A stretch of 64,000 nucleotides of DNA from Nocardia sp. CY41 (GCF_009829325.1 NZ_VUOS01000006.1:310001-374000); one strand, 5' to 3'. Shown: positions 1 to 8,947, counted from the stretch's first letter. Translations and numbers: made by a program. Notes: generated by a model not told the origin, from the sequence alone.

Positions 1-365
1 ACGGTCTCGGCGGCGGCCAGCGCGTATTCCGCCCACCCGCCGTCGTAGTCCACGCCACGGGTGTAGGTTCTGCCATCGCGGATCTCGCCTGCCTGCAACA
101 ACACTCGATCACCCGGCTGTAGGTCGCGGACCTCGGGCCCCACGGTGTGCACCGTGCCCGCGACCTCGTGGCCGAGGGTGACCGCGTCGCCGGTCAGGTA
201 CATCGGCGACAGCACGCCCTCGATGAGGTGGACATCCGACAGGCAGACACCGGCGGCGGCGACCGCGATCAGCACTTGGCCCGGCCCGGGGGTGGGCACC
301 GGTACGTCCTCCAGGCGGAAGCGCTGCCCGTCGGCAGCGCGTGGGAAAAGTCGTCCAGCGAGCAT
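1..365 (-). CDS. Zinc-dependent alcohol dehydrogenase, N-terminal part, cut by window edge
   Basis: The minus strand is open from an ATG at 365 to the window edge, giving about 121 residues of a medium-chain (GroES-fold) dehydrogenase. The N-terminus carries the catalytic-zinc region: a Cys in AGVCLSDVH, followed by the family motif GHEVAG about 25 residues later. These enzymes oxidise alcohols or reduce aldehydes with NAD(P). The Rossmann cofactor domain would lie beyond the left edge, so substrate and cofactor cannot be judged. The next gene, 70 bp upstream on the same strand, is unrelated in function. Confidence 0.85.
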   Translation of the reverse strand, partial: MLAGRLFPRAADGQRFRLEDVPVPTPGPGQVLIAVAAAGVCLSDVHLIEGVLSPMYLTGDAVTLGHEVAGTVHTVGPEVRDLQPGDRVLLQAGEIRDGRTYTRGVDYDGGWAEYALAAAET

Positions 366-435
366 GCTCTCAACTCCTCGGCAAGCCGGTCGGTCGATTC
401 GGGTACCGCGCGGGCAGCGGCGATCGGTGGTCCTG

Positions 436-1185
436 CTACGGGGACCAGGTGATGCGGCCGCCCTCGAAGTCCTGGGCTTTGCCGTTCTCGAAGTCGTATT
501 CGTCGCTGGTGGGATAGCCGTAGCGTCCGGCTTCGCCCGCGGCGGCTTCCCATGACTCCCGGATGGAGCCCCAGACGACGTGGGCGCCGGTGCGCGACGA
601 CCAGTAGATGGCTCCGCCGCCGAACAGGTTGTAACGGCCGTTACCGGCGCGGCCCGCGGATTCGTCGGTGATGGGGAACCCCAGCGGGCTGCTCTCCCAG
701 CCGTAGGAACCCCACTTGTCGCGGATCACGCCACCGATCTGATGCGCGGCGGTGCCGACGGACCAGTAGATCGAACCGTTCTGGAAGACGCTGTAGCTGC
801 CCGGTTTCGACGGTGTCGCGCCTTCCCGCGCCACGGGGTAGCCGAGTGCGCCGCCCTCGTAACCGAGGTCGCCCCATTTGTCGCGGATCGCGCCGCCGAC
901 TTGGTGGGCGCCGGTGTCGGGGTGCCAGTAGATGGAGGAGCCGCGCTCGAACGCTTGGTAGCGGCCACCGCGAGCGGCGGGGGACTCGGGCGTGACCGGG
1001 TCACCGAAGAACCCCGGCCCACCGGCCTGGTCGTACTCGGCTTCGATCTGCCCGCCGACGTCGTACGGACCGATCGGGCGCGCGGCCGCATCGGGTCCGA
1101 TGCCGGTGAGCAGGGTGCCGAGTGCGGCCGCGATGGCGAATGCGCCGCGGGTGCGCGAGCGGTTCGGGCGACGGTGCCGTGCCAA
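436..1185 (-). CDS. Secreted LGFP-repeat cell-wall protein
   Basis: This is a 249-residue exported protein. The chosen start is a TTG at 1185, because AGGAG lies 5 nt upstream and the product then begins with an Arg-rich n-region, a hydrophobic segment and a likely signal-peptidase site near DAAA. The open frame continues far upstream, but that part lacks gene-like composition. The mature part holds four LGFP-type repeats of about 50 residues, for example GALGYPVAREG and SPLGFPITDE, each followed by an IYW/ITW element. LGFP repeats are typical of mycolic-acid actinobacteria, where they anchor proteins such as mycolyltransferases to the cell wall. No catalytic domain is attached, so a structural or anchoring role is inferred. 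Confidence 0.85.
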   Translation of the reverse strand: MARHRRPNRSRTRGAFAIAAALGTLLTGIGPDAAARPIGPYDVGGQIEAEYDQAGGPGFFGDPVTPESPAARGGRYQAFERGSSIYWHPDTGAHQVGGAIRDKWGDLGYEGGALGYPVAREGATPSKPGSYSVFQNGSIYWSVGTAAHQIGGVIRDKWGSYGWESSPLGFPITDESAGRAGNGRYNLFGGGAIYWSSRTGAHVVWGSIRESWEAAAGEAGRYGYPTSDEYDFENGKAQDFEGGRITWSP

Positions 1186-1638
1186 AGTGAACTCCTGTGC
1201 ATCTCGGGTGGGTGCGGGATGGAGCTGAAGCTGTGGTCGGCCTGCGAAGATCAAATTACCTCCCCGCGTCCCGATACGGAGGGATACGAGGTACTCGGAT
1301 GTCCTGATGTCGTGCGATGCGCTGGCCGTGGCCGTGGCCGTGGCCGTGTCCCGGGTCCGGACTGTCGTCGGCGCCCGGGTTCGCCGGGCGGTATGGGCCG
1401 AACCGTCGCCGCGGTGCTGCGTCACGCGGCAGCCCACCGCTGCGTCGAATGCCATCGCGCCGGACGGATTTGCTGTCGAGAACCCATCCAACTCGCTCGA
1501 GGCTCCGAACAAACAGGCGGTGCTACCGTGCCCACGGTCGCACCTTCTCGGATACGGCGCCGCCGGGTCGGGGTGCTCGCACCACTGTCCCGGCGGTGTC
1601 ACGAAACGGAACATGTTGCCGAGCAGCACAATTCGTAT
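1186..1638. other. Intergenic stretch with a hexamer repeat
   Basis: No convincing gene is seen here. The minus strand is open, but its composition does not look like coding sequence. At 1323-1346 there are four perfect tandem copies of TGGCCG. The part next to 1185 must carry the promoter of the LGFP gene. Confidence 0.5.
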
Positions 1639-2520
1639 TCAGCGCAGCACGTCCGCCGCTTCGGCCGCGATGGTGGCGGCAACGGCGCCGAGGGCAGGGG
1701 AGTCCAGCCGCCACTGCTGCCAGTACAGCGGGACATCGATGACAGCGCGGGGATCGATCGAGACCAAGCGGCCGGTGGCCTGGTCCTCGTGGGTCTGCAG
1801 GTCGGGCAGCATGCCCCAGCCGAGCCCCAGCCGGACCGCCTCGGCGAATCCCGTGGAGGACGGCACGTAATGGCGCGGCGGATCCAGCGGTTTGCGACTG
1901 CGTCTGCGCAACAGGCGATCTTGTAGGTCGTCCTTGCGATCGAACAGCACTACCGGAGCGGCGGCATACGCTTTCGCGGTCGGGCCGTCGGCGAACCAGG
2001 TGGCGGCGAACTGCGGGCTGGCCATCGGCCGGTACCGGATCGCGCCGAGCCGCTCTACCTTGCAGCCCTGCACCGGTTGCGCGGTCGAGGTGATCGCCGC
2101 CATCACGGTGCCGTCGCGCAGCAGGCGCGTGGTGTGCTCCTCGTCCTCGCGATGGATCTCGAAGCACACGCCGCGCGGCGCGCGGCCGAGAGCGGGTAGC
2201 ACCCAGGTCTCCAGCGAGTCGGCGTTGACCGCGATCGGCACCCGGATCGGACCGTCGGCGGGCTCGCCGCCGAGCTCGCGCGCGGTGTCTCCCGACAGCA
2301 ACTGGATCTGCCTGGCCAGCCGGAGCACCGCCAGCCCGGATTCGGTGGCGCGCACCGGTTTCGTGCGTTGCACGAGGATCCGGCCCGCGGCGTCCTCCAG
2401 CGCCTTGATGCGCTGGCTGACCGCCGACGCTGTCACGCTCAAGCGCCGCGCCGCGGCGTCGAAAGTCCCCTCGGTGATCACGGCGTCGAGTGCGCGAAGC
2501 TGGTCGAGTTGCAGATCCAT
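1639..2520 (-). CDS. lysG: LysR-family regulator of lysine export (LysG/ArgP type)
   Basis: This is a 293-residue LysR-type activator. The N-terminal helix-turn-helix (about residues 1-60) includes a TASAVSQRIKALE recognition helix, and a periplasmic-binding-like effector domain follows (about 90-290). It is divergent from lysE with 44 bp between the start codons, the same arrangement as lysG-lysE of Corynebacterium glutamicum, where LysG senses basic amino acids and activates lysE. Length matches the family. The first Met opens directly into the HTH, so the start at 2520 is well supported. Assignment rests on family resemblance plus the neighbour. Confidence 0.88.
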   Translation of the reverse strand: MDLQLDQLRALDAVITEGTFDAAARRLSVTASAVSQRIKALEDAAGRILVQRTKPVRATESGLAVLRLARQIQLLSGDTARELGGEPADGPIRVPIAVNADSLETWVLPALGRAPRGVCFEIHREDEEHTTRLLRDGTVMAAITSTAQPVQGCKVERLGAIRYRPMASPQFAATWFADGPTAKAYAAAPVVLFDRKDDLQDRLLRRRSRKPLDPPRHYVPSSTGFAEAVRLGLGWGMLPDLQTHEDQATGRLVSIDPRAVIDVPLYWQQWRLDSPALGAVAATIAAEAADVLR

Positions 2521-2564
2521 ATCAAGGAATGCTAATGATACTTAAGAATCTTTAGCTTGCCTGG

Positions 2565-3218
2565 GTGCAATCCGCGCCCTTAGCGTCGCTGGACGTGAGC
2601 GTTTCCTCCGCGGCGCTGGCCGCCGCCTCCGGTTTGGGCTTCGGGTTGTCGCTGATCGTGGCGATCGGCGCGCAGAACGCGTTCGTGCTGCGTCAAGGGA
2701 TCAGCGGCAGGCATGTGCACGCGGTGGTGGCGGTGTGCGCGGTATCCGACATCGTGCTGATCGCGGTCGGCGTCGCCGGCTTCGGCGTGGTCGTCGAGTC
2801 GGCTCCCGCGGTGCTCGTGGTGGCGCGGTACGGGGGCGCGGCGTTTCTGATCGGCTATGCGGTCCTGGCGGTCAGGCGGGCGTTCGGCGCCGCGGCGCTG
2901 CGCACCGAAGCGGGGCGGGCCACCGCGGCACTCGGCGCGACGGTGGCGACCACCCTGGCACTGACCTGGCTCAATCCGCACGTCTACCTGGACACCGTGG
3001 TGTTGCTGGGGTCCTTCGCCAGCACCTATGCGAGTCCGGATCGCTGGTTTCTCGGCGCGGGGGCGATGCTGGCCAGCGTGCTCTGGTTCACCGCTCTCGG
3101 CTTCGGTGCGCGCCTGGTCGGTCCGCTGTTCACCCGTCCGCGGGCTTGGCGGGTGCTGGATTCGCTGATCGCGGCGGTGCTGCTCGGCCTCGGAGTGGGA
3201 CTGTTGTGCGGCGGATGA
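2565..3218 (+). CDS. lysE: LysE-type amino-acid exporter
   Basis: This 217-residue membrane protein of the LysE/RhtB superfamily has about six hydrophobic segments. Recognisable family features are the early GAQNAFVLRQG motif in the first helix region and TLALTWLNPHVYLDT in the middle. The family exports lysine/arginine and prevents toxic accumulation during peptide catabolism. The start is a GTG at 2565. I see no good Shine-Dalgarno before it, so translation may be leaderless or begin slightly inside. It is divergent from the LysG-type regulator and probably controlled by it. Confidence 0.88.
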   Translation: MQSAPLASLDVSVSSAALAAASGLGFGLSLIVAIGAQNAFVLRQGISGRHVHAVVAVCAVSDIVLIAVGVAGFGVVVESAPAVLVVARYGGAAFLIGYAVLAVRRAFGAAALRTEAGRATAALGATVATTLALTWLNPHVYLDTVVLLGSFASTYASPDRWFLGAGAMLASVLWFTALGFGARLVGPLFTRPRAWRVLDSLIAAVLLGLGVGLLCGG

Positions 3219-3227
3219 GCACCGCGA

Positions 3228-4034
3228 TCAGAGCTGGGCCTTGATCTTCGCGGCGAACTCGTAGCCGGCCTCCCACCGCGGCCCGGACGGGGCGAGGACG
3301 ACGCGTGCCGCGCCGGCCTCGGCGTAGGCGGCCATTTGCTCGGCCGCCTGGCCGGGATCGGTGGCCAGCGCAGGCGCCACGACCGTCACGGTGAGCGGCG
3401 GGCGGCCGTATTCCTCGGCGAGCGAAGCCAATTCCGCCGCTGCGGCGCCGATCCGGTGCGGCTCGAGTCCGATGGCGACCCAGCCGTCGGCGAAGGCGGC
3501 GGCACGGCGCCGCGCCCGCTTGCCGTCGCCCGCGACCAGCACCGGCGGCATGGTCGCACCGGGTGCCAGCGCGACCTCGGTGCCGTCCGCGAGTGTGGTG
3601 GGTCGCCCGGTGACCAGGTCGGGCAGGACGCGCAGCGCCTCGTCCGTGCGACGGCCGCGCTCGGCGAAGGACGCACCGGCCGCGAGCCAACCGACATCCC
3701 CGTGCGCGGGGTTGCCCGTGCCGACACCGAGGATCAGCCGATCGCCGGATACATACTGCAGCGTGGCGATCTGCTTCGCGGCCCAAGCGACCGGCCGCAA
3801 CGCCAGCAGCAGCACGCCGTAGCCGATGCGGATCCGGTCGGTCGCGGCGGCGGCGGTGGCCAGCACCACGGTGCTGTCCAGGATCGGCGCGCCGGCGACG
3901 AGATGGTCGGTGGACCACACCGAGTCCAGTCCGCTCTGCTCGGCGAGGCGGGCGGCGGCGCGTACGTCACCCAGGATGGGCTGCGCGGGGTCGGGCGTCG
4001 AAGTGGGCAGGATGATGCCGATGTCCAAGGTCAT
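3228..4034 (-). CDS. LLM-class (F420-type) flavin-dependent oxidoreductase
   Basis: This is a 268-residue luciferase-like (TIM-barrel) oxidoreductase. The ATG at 4034 was chosen because the family signature begins right after it (LDIGIILPTSTPD). An in-frame upstream extension adds nothing family-like. Recognisable family elements are ARLAEQSGLDSVWSTDHL, the GYGVLLLALRP strand and GVGTGNP. Many actinobacterial members of this branch use F420, and the substrate is unknown. It converges on lysE with 9 bp between stops. The 208 bp upstream of the start separate it from the end of a TetR gene. Confidence 0.8.
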   Translation of the reverse strand: MTLDIGIILPTSTPDPAQPILGDVRAAARLAEQSGLDSVWSTDHLVAGAPILDSTVVLATAAAATDRIRIGYGVLLLALRPVAWAAKQIATLQYVSGDRLILGVGTGNPAHGDVGWLAAGASFAERGRRTDEALRVLPDLVTGRPTTLADGTEVALAPGATMPPVLVAGDGKRARRRAAAFADGWVAIGLEPHRIGAAAAELASLAEEYGRPPLTVTVVAPALATDPGQAAEQMAAYAEAGAARVVLAPSGPRWEAGYEFAAKIKAQL

Positions 4035-4242
4035 GGTTTCGACGCTACGAATCCGCGGCCGCCGCGCCAATGTCTCGTTCGCTCGAGTCGATGTTCCGTA
4101 CGCTCGTCGCAAAAATCTTCTCGGAGAGCGGTTTCCGCCACTCGGCAGGAAATGACCGATGGTAGGCGTCGGATCGCTCGTGACCGCGGCGTGCAGTTCC
4201 ACCGGTGGTCGGCCGCGTGTGTGTGGCGAACCTGTCGCGCGA

Positions 4243-4830
4243 TCAGGCCGGCTCGCGGGGAAGCAGCGCCTCGACCAGAGAACGGGCCCGAGCCGCCGGA
4301 CCGGTCGGTCCGAATGCCTGTGTCGTAGCGTAGACGCCTTCCATCAGCAGCATCAGCTGGTCGGCGAGCGCCGGTGGATCGTCCATCGGCACGGTGGCCG
4401 CCAGCTCGCCGGCCAGCGCGCCGAGTTGCGCCCGCACCCAGTGCTTCATTGTCACAGCGTTTCGGTGACCGAGCGCGTCGTGGTCGGGCAATTCCCCGAG
4501 CGCGATGAGGAAGGGGCAGCCGCGGCAGGATTCGGGGCGCACCTGCTCGGCCAGCGCGTCGAACAGGGCGAGGATGCGCTCGCGCGACCCCTTCCCGGCC
4601 GCCGCCGCGCGGAACCACTCCCGGTACCGGTGGTCCTCTCGCTCGAGATACGCGGCGACCAGCTCGTCCTTGGAGCCGAAGATGCGGTAGAGGGTGGGCG
4701 GTGCGACGTTCGCCTCGGCTGCGACGCGGTCCACGCCGGTCGCGCGAATTCCGTCCTGGTAGAACAGCTCCCGCGCGACGGCGAGGATGTGCTCCTTGGT
4801 GTCCGCGGCGGCGCGGCGTTTCGGTCCCAC
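4243..4830 (-). CDS. TetR-family repressor
   Basis: This is a 195-residue TetR protein. The GTG start at 4830 gives a short basic leader directly before the HTH (about residues 10-55, with VDRVAAEANVAPPTLYRIFG as recognition region). The open frame continues upstream through the neighbouring promoter, so the longer start is unlikely. The C-terminal ligand domain contains a SCRGCPFLIAL motif common in this subgroup. It is divergent from an SDR gene with a palindrome between the two starts, so it probably represses both itself and the SDR gene. Confidence 0.87.
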   Translation of the reverse strand: MGPKRRAAADTKEHILAVARELFYQDGIRATGVDRVAAEANVAPPTLYRIFGSKDELVAAYLEREDHRYREWFRAAAAGKGSRERILALFDALAEQVRPESCRGCPFLIALGELPDHDALGHRNAVTMKHWVRAQLGALAGELAATVPMDDPPALADQLMLLMEGVYATTQAFGPTGPAARARSLVEALLPREPA

Positions 4831-4856
4831 GGGAATACCGTAGCGCGCTCCAGCGA

Positions 4857-4878
4857 TGTTAGGGAACGTTACATAACA
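4857..4878. promoter_or_regulatory. Palindromic operator between tetR and SDR genes
   Basis: The 22-bp element has the form TGTTA-N3-AACGTT-N3-TAACA. All specified positions are symmetric. It lies in the 66-bp gap between two divergent starts, 18 bp before the SDR start codon. Size and position are those of a typical autoregulatory TetR operator. Binding by the adjacent repressor is inferred. Confidence 0.75.
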
Positions 4879-4896
4879 ACAATGCGGGAGTGCAGA

Positions 4897-5670
4897 ATGA
4901 CCGACTTGAACGGAAAGACCGCCCTGGTGACCGGCGCCTCGCGGGGGATAGGCCGGGCTATCGCCGAGCGTTTGGCCGCCGACGGCGCCGAGGTCGCCGT
5001 GCATTACGGCACGAACGTGGAGGCCGCGGAAGCCACGGTGGCGGCGATCCGGCGCGCGGGCGGCCGGGCGTTCCCGGTGCGCGCCGAACTGGGCCGGGAC
5101 GGGGACATCGACCAACTGTTCGGCGAACTCACCGCAGGACTCGGTGACCGGCCGCTGGACATCCTGGTCAACAACGCCGCGATCATCGCCTACGACGCCA
5201 CGGTCGAGCAGGCCACGCCCGAGCACTTCGACCGGTTGTTCGCGGTCAACGTGCGGGCGCCGTTGTTCATCGTCCAGCGGGCGCTGCCGTTGCTGCGCGA
5301 CGGCGGACGCATCGTCAACATCTCCTCCGGCGTCACCTGGTTCGCCACGCCGGAGGTCGTCTACGGCATGACCAAGGGCGCGCTCAACGTGCTCGGCCGA
5401 TCACTGGCCAACACGCTGGGGCCGCGCGGGATCACGGTGAACACGGTCTCGCCCGGCATCACCGACACCGACATGAATTCCTGGCTGCACACCAACGACG
5501 GCGCGATCTCCGGTGTGGCGGGCATGACCGCGCTCGAGCGCGTCGGCCGCGGGTCGGACATCGCCGACGCGGTGGCTTTCTTCGCCTCCGACGACGGACG
5601 CTGGGTCACCGGCCAGACGCTGGAGGTGAACGGCGGCCTGTTCCTCGGGCCGAAATCGCCGTCCTGGTGA
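4897..5670 (+). CDS. SDR-family oxidoreductase
   Basis: This is a 257-residue classical short-chain dehydrogenase/reductase. The cofactor motif is TGASRGIG near residue 13, followed by NNAA and the catalytic Ser in NISSG with YGMTK (Tyr-x3-Lys) about 13 residues later. The C-terminal SPGITDTDM and WVTGQ..VNGG blocks are typical of 3-oxoacyl-ACP reductase-like members. The start at 4897 has GGGAG 6 nt upstream. An ATG at 4882 is possible but has no ribosome site. It is divergent from a TetR gene with a shared operator and is followed by a hairpin terminator, so it is a single-gene unit under local repression. Substrate unknown. Confidence 0.9.
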   Translation: MTDLNGKTALVTGASRGIGRAIAERLAADGAEVAVHYGTNVEAAEATVAAIRRAGGRAFPVRAELGRDGDIDQLFGELTAGLGDRPLDILVNNAAIIAYDATVEQATPEHFDRLFAVNVRAPLFIVQRALPLLRDGGRIVNISSGVTWFATPEVVYGMTKGALNVLGRSLANTLGPRGITVNTVSPGITDTDMNSWLHTNDGAISGVAGMTALERVGRGSDIADAVAFFASDDGRWVTGQTLEVNGGLFLGPKSPSW

Positions 5671-5683
5671 TCGCCGGACACGG

Positions 5684-5714
5684 GCGGGTGCGGGCGTCCG
5701 GCGCCCGCACCCGC
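5684..5714 (+). terminator. Intrinsic-type hairpin after the SDR gene
   Basis: A perfect 13-bp GC stem (5684-5696 with 5702-5714) closes a 5-nt loop, starting 14 nt after the SDR stop. There is no T-run, as is common in GC-rich actinobacteria. Confidence 0.7.
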
Positions 5715-5729
5715 GGCTAGGGTGGGCGC

Positions 5730-6746
5730 ATGGTCGAGTCGACGCGAATCGTGCTTGCTTCCCGGCCGGTGGGTGCGCCCACCCCCGATAATTTCCGGAC
5801 CGAGACCGCGGAACTCCCCGCTCCGGCCGAGGGCGACGTGCTGTTGCGCACCCTGTACCTGTCGCTGGACCCGTACATGCGCGGCCGGATGAGCTCGGCC
5901 GAGTCCTACGCCGATCCGGTGGAGATCGGCGGGGTGATGGTCGGCGGCACCGTCGCCGAGGTGCTCGAATCCCGCGACCCGTCGGTCGCGAAAGGCGATG
6001 TGGTGCTGGCCTATTCGGGGTGGCAGACCCATGACGTCACCCCGGCGCGCTTGGTCCGCAAGCTCGACACGGGCAATGCTCCGATCTCCACCGCGCTGGG
6101 GGTGCTCGGCATGCCGGGTTTCACCGCCTACGCGGGACTGCGCAAGATCGGCCGACCGCAGCCGGGCGAGACGCTGGTGGTCGCCGCGGCCACCGGGCCG
6201 GTCGGCTCGGCCGTCGGCCAGATCGCGAAGATCGGCGGCACGCGCACGGTGGGCATCGCCGGCGGCCCGCGCAAGGTCGCCTACCTGAACGAACTCGGCT
6301 TCGACGTCGCGCTCGACCACCGCGCCCCCGATTTCGCCGACCAGCTGGCGGCGGCGGTTCCCGACGGCATCGACGTCTACTTCGAGAACGTCGGCGGCGC
6401 GGTGGCCGACGCGGTCTTCCCGCTGCTGAACTCCTACGCGCGCGTGCCCGTCTGCGGGCTGATCGCGAATTACAACGCGACCGGCGCCCCGGACGGCCCC
6501 GACCGACTGCCCGCCTTCTACGGACGCATCCTGACCAAGAGCCTCACGGTGCGCGGATTCATCCAAACCGAATTCGTCAGCGAGCTGTACCCGGACTTTC
6601 TGCGCGAGATGGGGGAGTGGGTCGCCGATGGTCGCGTGCGCTATCTCGAGGACGTCGTGTCCGGCTTGGCCGCCGCGCCAGAGGCGTTCATCGGCATGCT
6701 GGAGGGCCGCAATTTCGGCAAGGTGGTCGTGCGGGTCGCCGACTGA
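5730..6746 (+). CDS. NADP-dependent medium-chain reductase (CurA / leukotriene B4 dehydrogenase type)
   Basis: This 338-residue zinc-independent medium-chain dehydrogenase/reductase has a GroES-like N-terminal part with the PYMRGRMS block diagnostic of this subfamily. A Rossmann domain follows, with AATGPVGSAVGQIAKIGG as dinucleotide motif, then FENVGG and GLIANYN blocks. Known members reduce the double bond of enones such as curcumin or prostaglandin/leukotriene metabolites with NADPH. There are no zinc ligands, as expected. It stands alone between the SDR terminator and a convergent membrane-protein gene. Confidence 0.9.
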   Translation: MVESTRIVLASRPVGAPTPDNFRTETAELPAPAEGDVLLRTLYLSLDPYMRGRMSSAESYADPVEIGGVMVGGTVAEVLESRDPSVAKGDVVLAYSGWQTHDVTPARLVRKLDTGNAPISTALGVLGMPGFTAYAGLRKIGRPQPGETLVVAAATGPVGSAVGQIAKIGGTRTVGIAGGPRKVAYLNELGFDVALDHRAPDFADQLAAAVPDGIDVYFENVGGAVADAVFPLLNSYARVPVCGLIANYNATGAPDGPDRLPAFYGRILTKSLTVRGFIQTEFVSELYPDFLREMGEWVADGRVRYLEDVVSGLAAAPEAFIGMLEGRNFGKVVVRVAD

Positions 6747-7100
6747 TCAACCGGCGGCCGCGCCGCCGCCGATCCCCAGGTAGACGACCATCAGGATGAA
6801 CAGGAACCAGCCTGCGCCCTGCCAGATGGGCCAGGTCCGGCCGCGGCGCCACTGCACGTAGGTCTCGATGAAGGCGCCGATGCCGCCGATCAGCAGGACC
6901 ACCGCCGGGCCGAGCACCACCGCGAGCTGTGCGGCGCTGTCGCACAGCAACCTGTCCGCGTCCGCGCACTCGCGCTGCGCGGCCCACAGCACGCTCAACA
7001 GGAAGACCAGCCCGGCGGTGGCGAGCACGGAGGCGACGTAGGTCGCCGCGCGGCGGAATCCGCGCGGATCGCGCCAGCGCTTCTCGACGTCTTCGACCAT
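6747..7100 (-). CDS. Small membrane protein with three helices
   Basis: This 117-residue protein has a charged N-terminus (EKRWRDP) and three hydrophobic segments near residues 20-42, 60-80 and 93-112. A short Cys-containing loop (RECADADRLLC) follows the first helix. The third segment is Gly/Val-rich. No enzymatic motif is visible and I do not recognise the family. The stop abuts the stop of the convergent reductase gene. Coding composition is good and the ATG at 7100 is the only sensible start. Confidence 0.75.
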   Translation of the reverse strand: MVEDVEKRWRDPRGFRRAATYVASVLATAGLVFLLSVLWAAQRECADADRLLCDSAAQLAVVLGPAVVLLIGGIGAFIETYVQWRRGRTWPIWQGAGWFLFILMVVYLGIGGGAAAG

Positions 7101-7175
7101 GTGTCCACCACCTCGCCGTCCGCAGCCGCCGGTTCCCCCGACGTGATTGCCGAACGGCGTCGGCTCAAACGCCGC

Positions 7176-8003
7176 TCAGGGCTTGCGCCCGACGCCGGCC
7201 CAGTACCAGGCGGAACGCTCCTGGGCCGGGGCGGCGTCCGTGTCCGGACGCCAAGCGTCGACCGGAACGACACCCGGCTCGACGAGTTGGGTTCCAATGA
7301 AGAAGGATTCGGTCTCCGTGCGGCTGCGGGGGCGGAACGCGATCCCGGCCTGCCGGGCGGCGGCCACCGCGCGCGCCGTGGCCCGCGCGTCGAAATCTTC
7401 CGTGAAATGGGTGAGCACCAGATAACTGCCGGACGGCGCCGCGTCCAGCAGCCGGCCGACGACGCCGAGCGGATCCTCGCTGTCGTCGAAGAACATCATG
7501 ACCGCGACCAGCAGAATCGCGATGGGCCGGTCCGGGTCGAAGGTCTCGGCCAGTGCGGGCGCGTCCAGGATGGCGTGCGGATCCCGCAGGTCGGCGTCGA
7601 GGAAGTCGATTCTGCCCTGCGGGGTGCTCGCCATCAGGGCTCGGGCATGGGCGAGCACGAGCGGGTCGTTGTCGACGTAGAGCACGCGCGCGGCCGGATC
7701 GATCCGCTGGGCCACTTCGTGCGTGTTGCCCGCGGTGGGGAGGCCGGTGCCGATGTCGAGGAACTGGGCGATGCCCGCGTCGCGGGCCAGATGGCGCACC
7801 GCCCGGCCGAGGAACGCGCGATTGGCGCGCGCCATGTCGCGGATGGCGGGGATGTGCATGGCGACGGTGTCGCCGAGCGCGCGATCGGCGGGGTAATTGT
7901 CCTTGCCGCCGAGCCAGTAGTCGTAGACCCGCGCCTCGTGCGCGAGGCTCGTGTCGAGCTTGCTGGAGACCCCGGCGCGCGCCCGCGCCTGACCGTTCGG
8001 CAT
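7176..8003 (-). CDS. SAM-dependent methyltransferase, DUF574 / SAV2177 family
   Basis: This is a 275-residue member of the actinobacterial S-adenosylmethionine methyltransferase family. The N-terminal block ARVYDYWLGGKDNYPADR is diagnostic. The SAM-binding motif FLDIGTGLPT, the acidic YVDNDP and the hydrophobic LLVAVMMFFDD follow. The ATG at 8003 has GGGAG just upstream, and the longer frame upstream lacks family sequence. These proteins are very numerous in Streptomyces, Nocardia and mycobacteria, and most have no known substrate. It stands alone, 75 bp from the membrane-protein gene. Confidence 0.9.
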   Translation of the reverse strand: MPNGQARARAGVSSKLDTSLAHEARVYDYWLGGKDNYPADRALGDTVAMHIPAIRDMARANRAFLGRAVRHLARDAGIAQFLDIGTGLPTAGNTHEVAQRIDPAARVLYVDNDPLVLAHARALMASTPQGRIDFLDADLRDPHAILDAPALAETFDPDRPIAILLVAVMMFFDDSEDPLGVVGRLLDAAPSGSYLVLTHFTEDFDARATARAVAAARQAGIAFRPRSRTETESFFIGTQLVEPGVVPVDAWRPDTDAAPAQERSAWYWAGVGRKP

Positions 8004-8153
8004 GCAACTCCCTTCCCCGGTGACGCCGGCCGTCACCGGCGTGGGCTGCTGTCGCCGCCGAATGAGGACCCCGCCCTGTGCATTACGCGTCAAGAATAGG
8101 GTGGCTCGTTCGCTCCTGGGGTCTTTCGACCGGATCGTCCCTTTTGCGGACGG

Positions 8154-8903
8154 CTACTCCGCAGCGGCGAACCTGGCCGCGATCTCCTGCGCGGTGACCT
8201 TGGCGAGTTCGACGAAGAACGGCACGCGTTCGGGGATCATCAGCGTCGTGGGACCGCGCAGGCCGAGCGCGAACCGGCAGCGGCCTGCCGGATCCAGGAT
8301 GGGCAGACCGATGGTGCGGAAACCGGGATCGAGTTCCTCGTCGTTGTAGGCGTATCCGCGCTCGCGCGTGATCACCAATTCGGCGCGCAGCTCGCCGGGC
8401 CCGGACACCGAGCGCTCGGTGCCCTCGTCGTACGGGAGCTCGCGCAGTTGCTCGTCGGTGACCTCGGACCAGGCGAGCAGCGCCTTGCCGAGCGCGCTGG
8501 CGTGCAACGGCAGTCGCACGCCCTGCAGGGCGTGCCCGTCGGTCTCCCGCCACCGGCTGGTGCCGAGCAATACGGCATGGATGCCATGGCGGGTGGCGAC
8601 CGAGCAGCTGGCCCCGGTGGTGCCCGCGAGCTGCTCCAGACACGGCTCGGCGAGGTAGATCCGGTGCTGGCGATAGGCGATCTGCCCCCACTCCGCCAGC
8701 GCGCCGCCCATGCGGTACCGGCTGGATTCGGCGTTCTTCTCCAGGAAGCCCACCTGCACGAGCGTGGCCAGTAGCCGGTGGGTGGTGCTGACGGCGAGAC
8801 CCTGCTGCCGCGCCACCTCCGAGACGCCGCGCTCCCGGCCGTCGCGAAAGCAGTCCAAGACCGACAGGGCGCGGGTGACGGTCTGCACGCCGGAGGGTTC
8901 CAC
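8154..8903 (-). CDS. IclR-family regulator of the organosulfur operon
   Basis: This is a 249-residue IclR-type regulator. The winged HTH (about residues 8-70) contains SEVARQQGLAVSTTHRLLATL, and the effector domain contains GIHAVLL, LPLHASALGKALLAW and RERGYAYNDEEL. Start choice is uncertain. GTG 8903 fits family length and is followed by the usual SGVQTVTRALSVLDCF entry, while a TTG at 9020 would add 39 residues. It is divergent from the ABC/desulfinase operon. Two inverted repeats with the same TTTCC-N7-GGAAA pattern lie in the shared intergenic region, so it is the likely local regulator. Whether it activates or represses cannot be seen. Confidence 0.88.
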   Translation of the reverse strand: MEPSGVQTVTRALSVLDCFRDGRERGVSEVARQQGLAVSTTHRLLATLVQVGFLEKNAESSRYRMGGALAEWGQIAYRQHRIYLAEPCLEQLAGTTGASCSVATRHGIHAVLLGTSRWRETDGHALQGVRLPLHASALGKALLAWSEVTDEQLRELPYDEGTERSVSGPGELRAELVITRERGYAYNDEELDPGFRTIGLPILDPAGRCRFALGLRGPTTLMIPERVPFFVELAKVTAQEIAARFAAAE

Positions 8904-8947
8904 GACTGCGACGGTAACACAGCGGTTGGGGGCCAGAAGGTTCGGCT

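Noticed and set aside
1323..1346. Tandem TGGCCG repeat as possible functional element
   Set aside because: Only four copies in a gene-free stretch, easily explained by slippage. Noted in the intergenic entry only.
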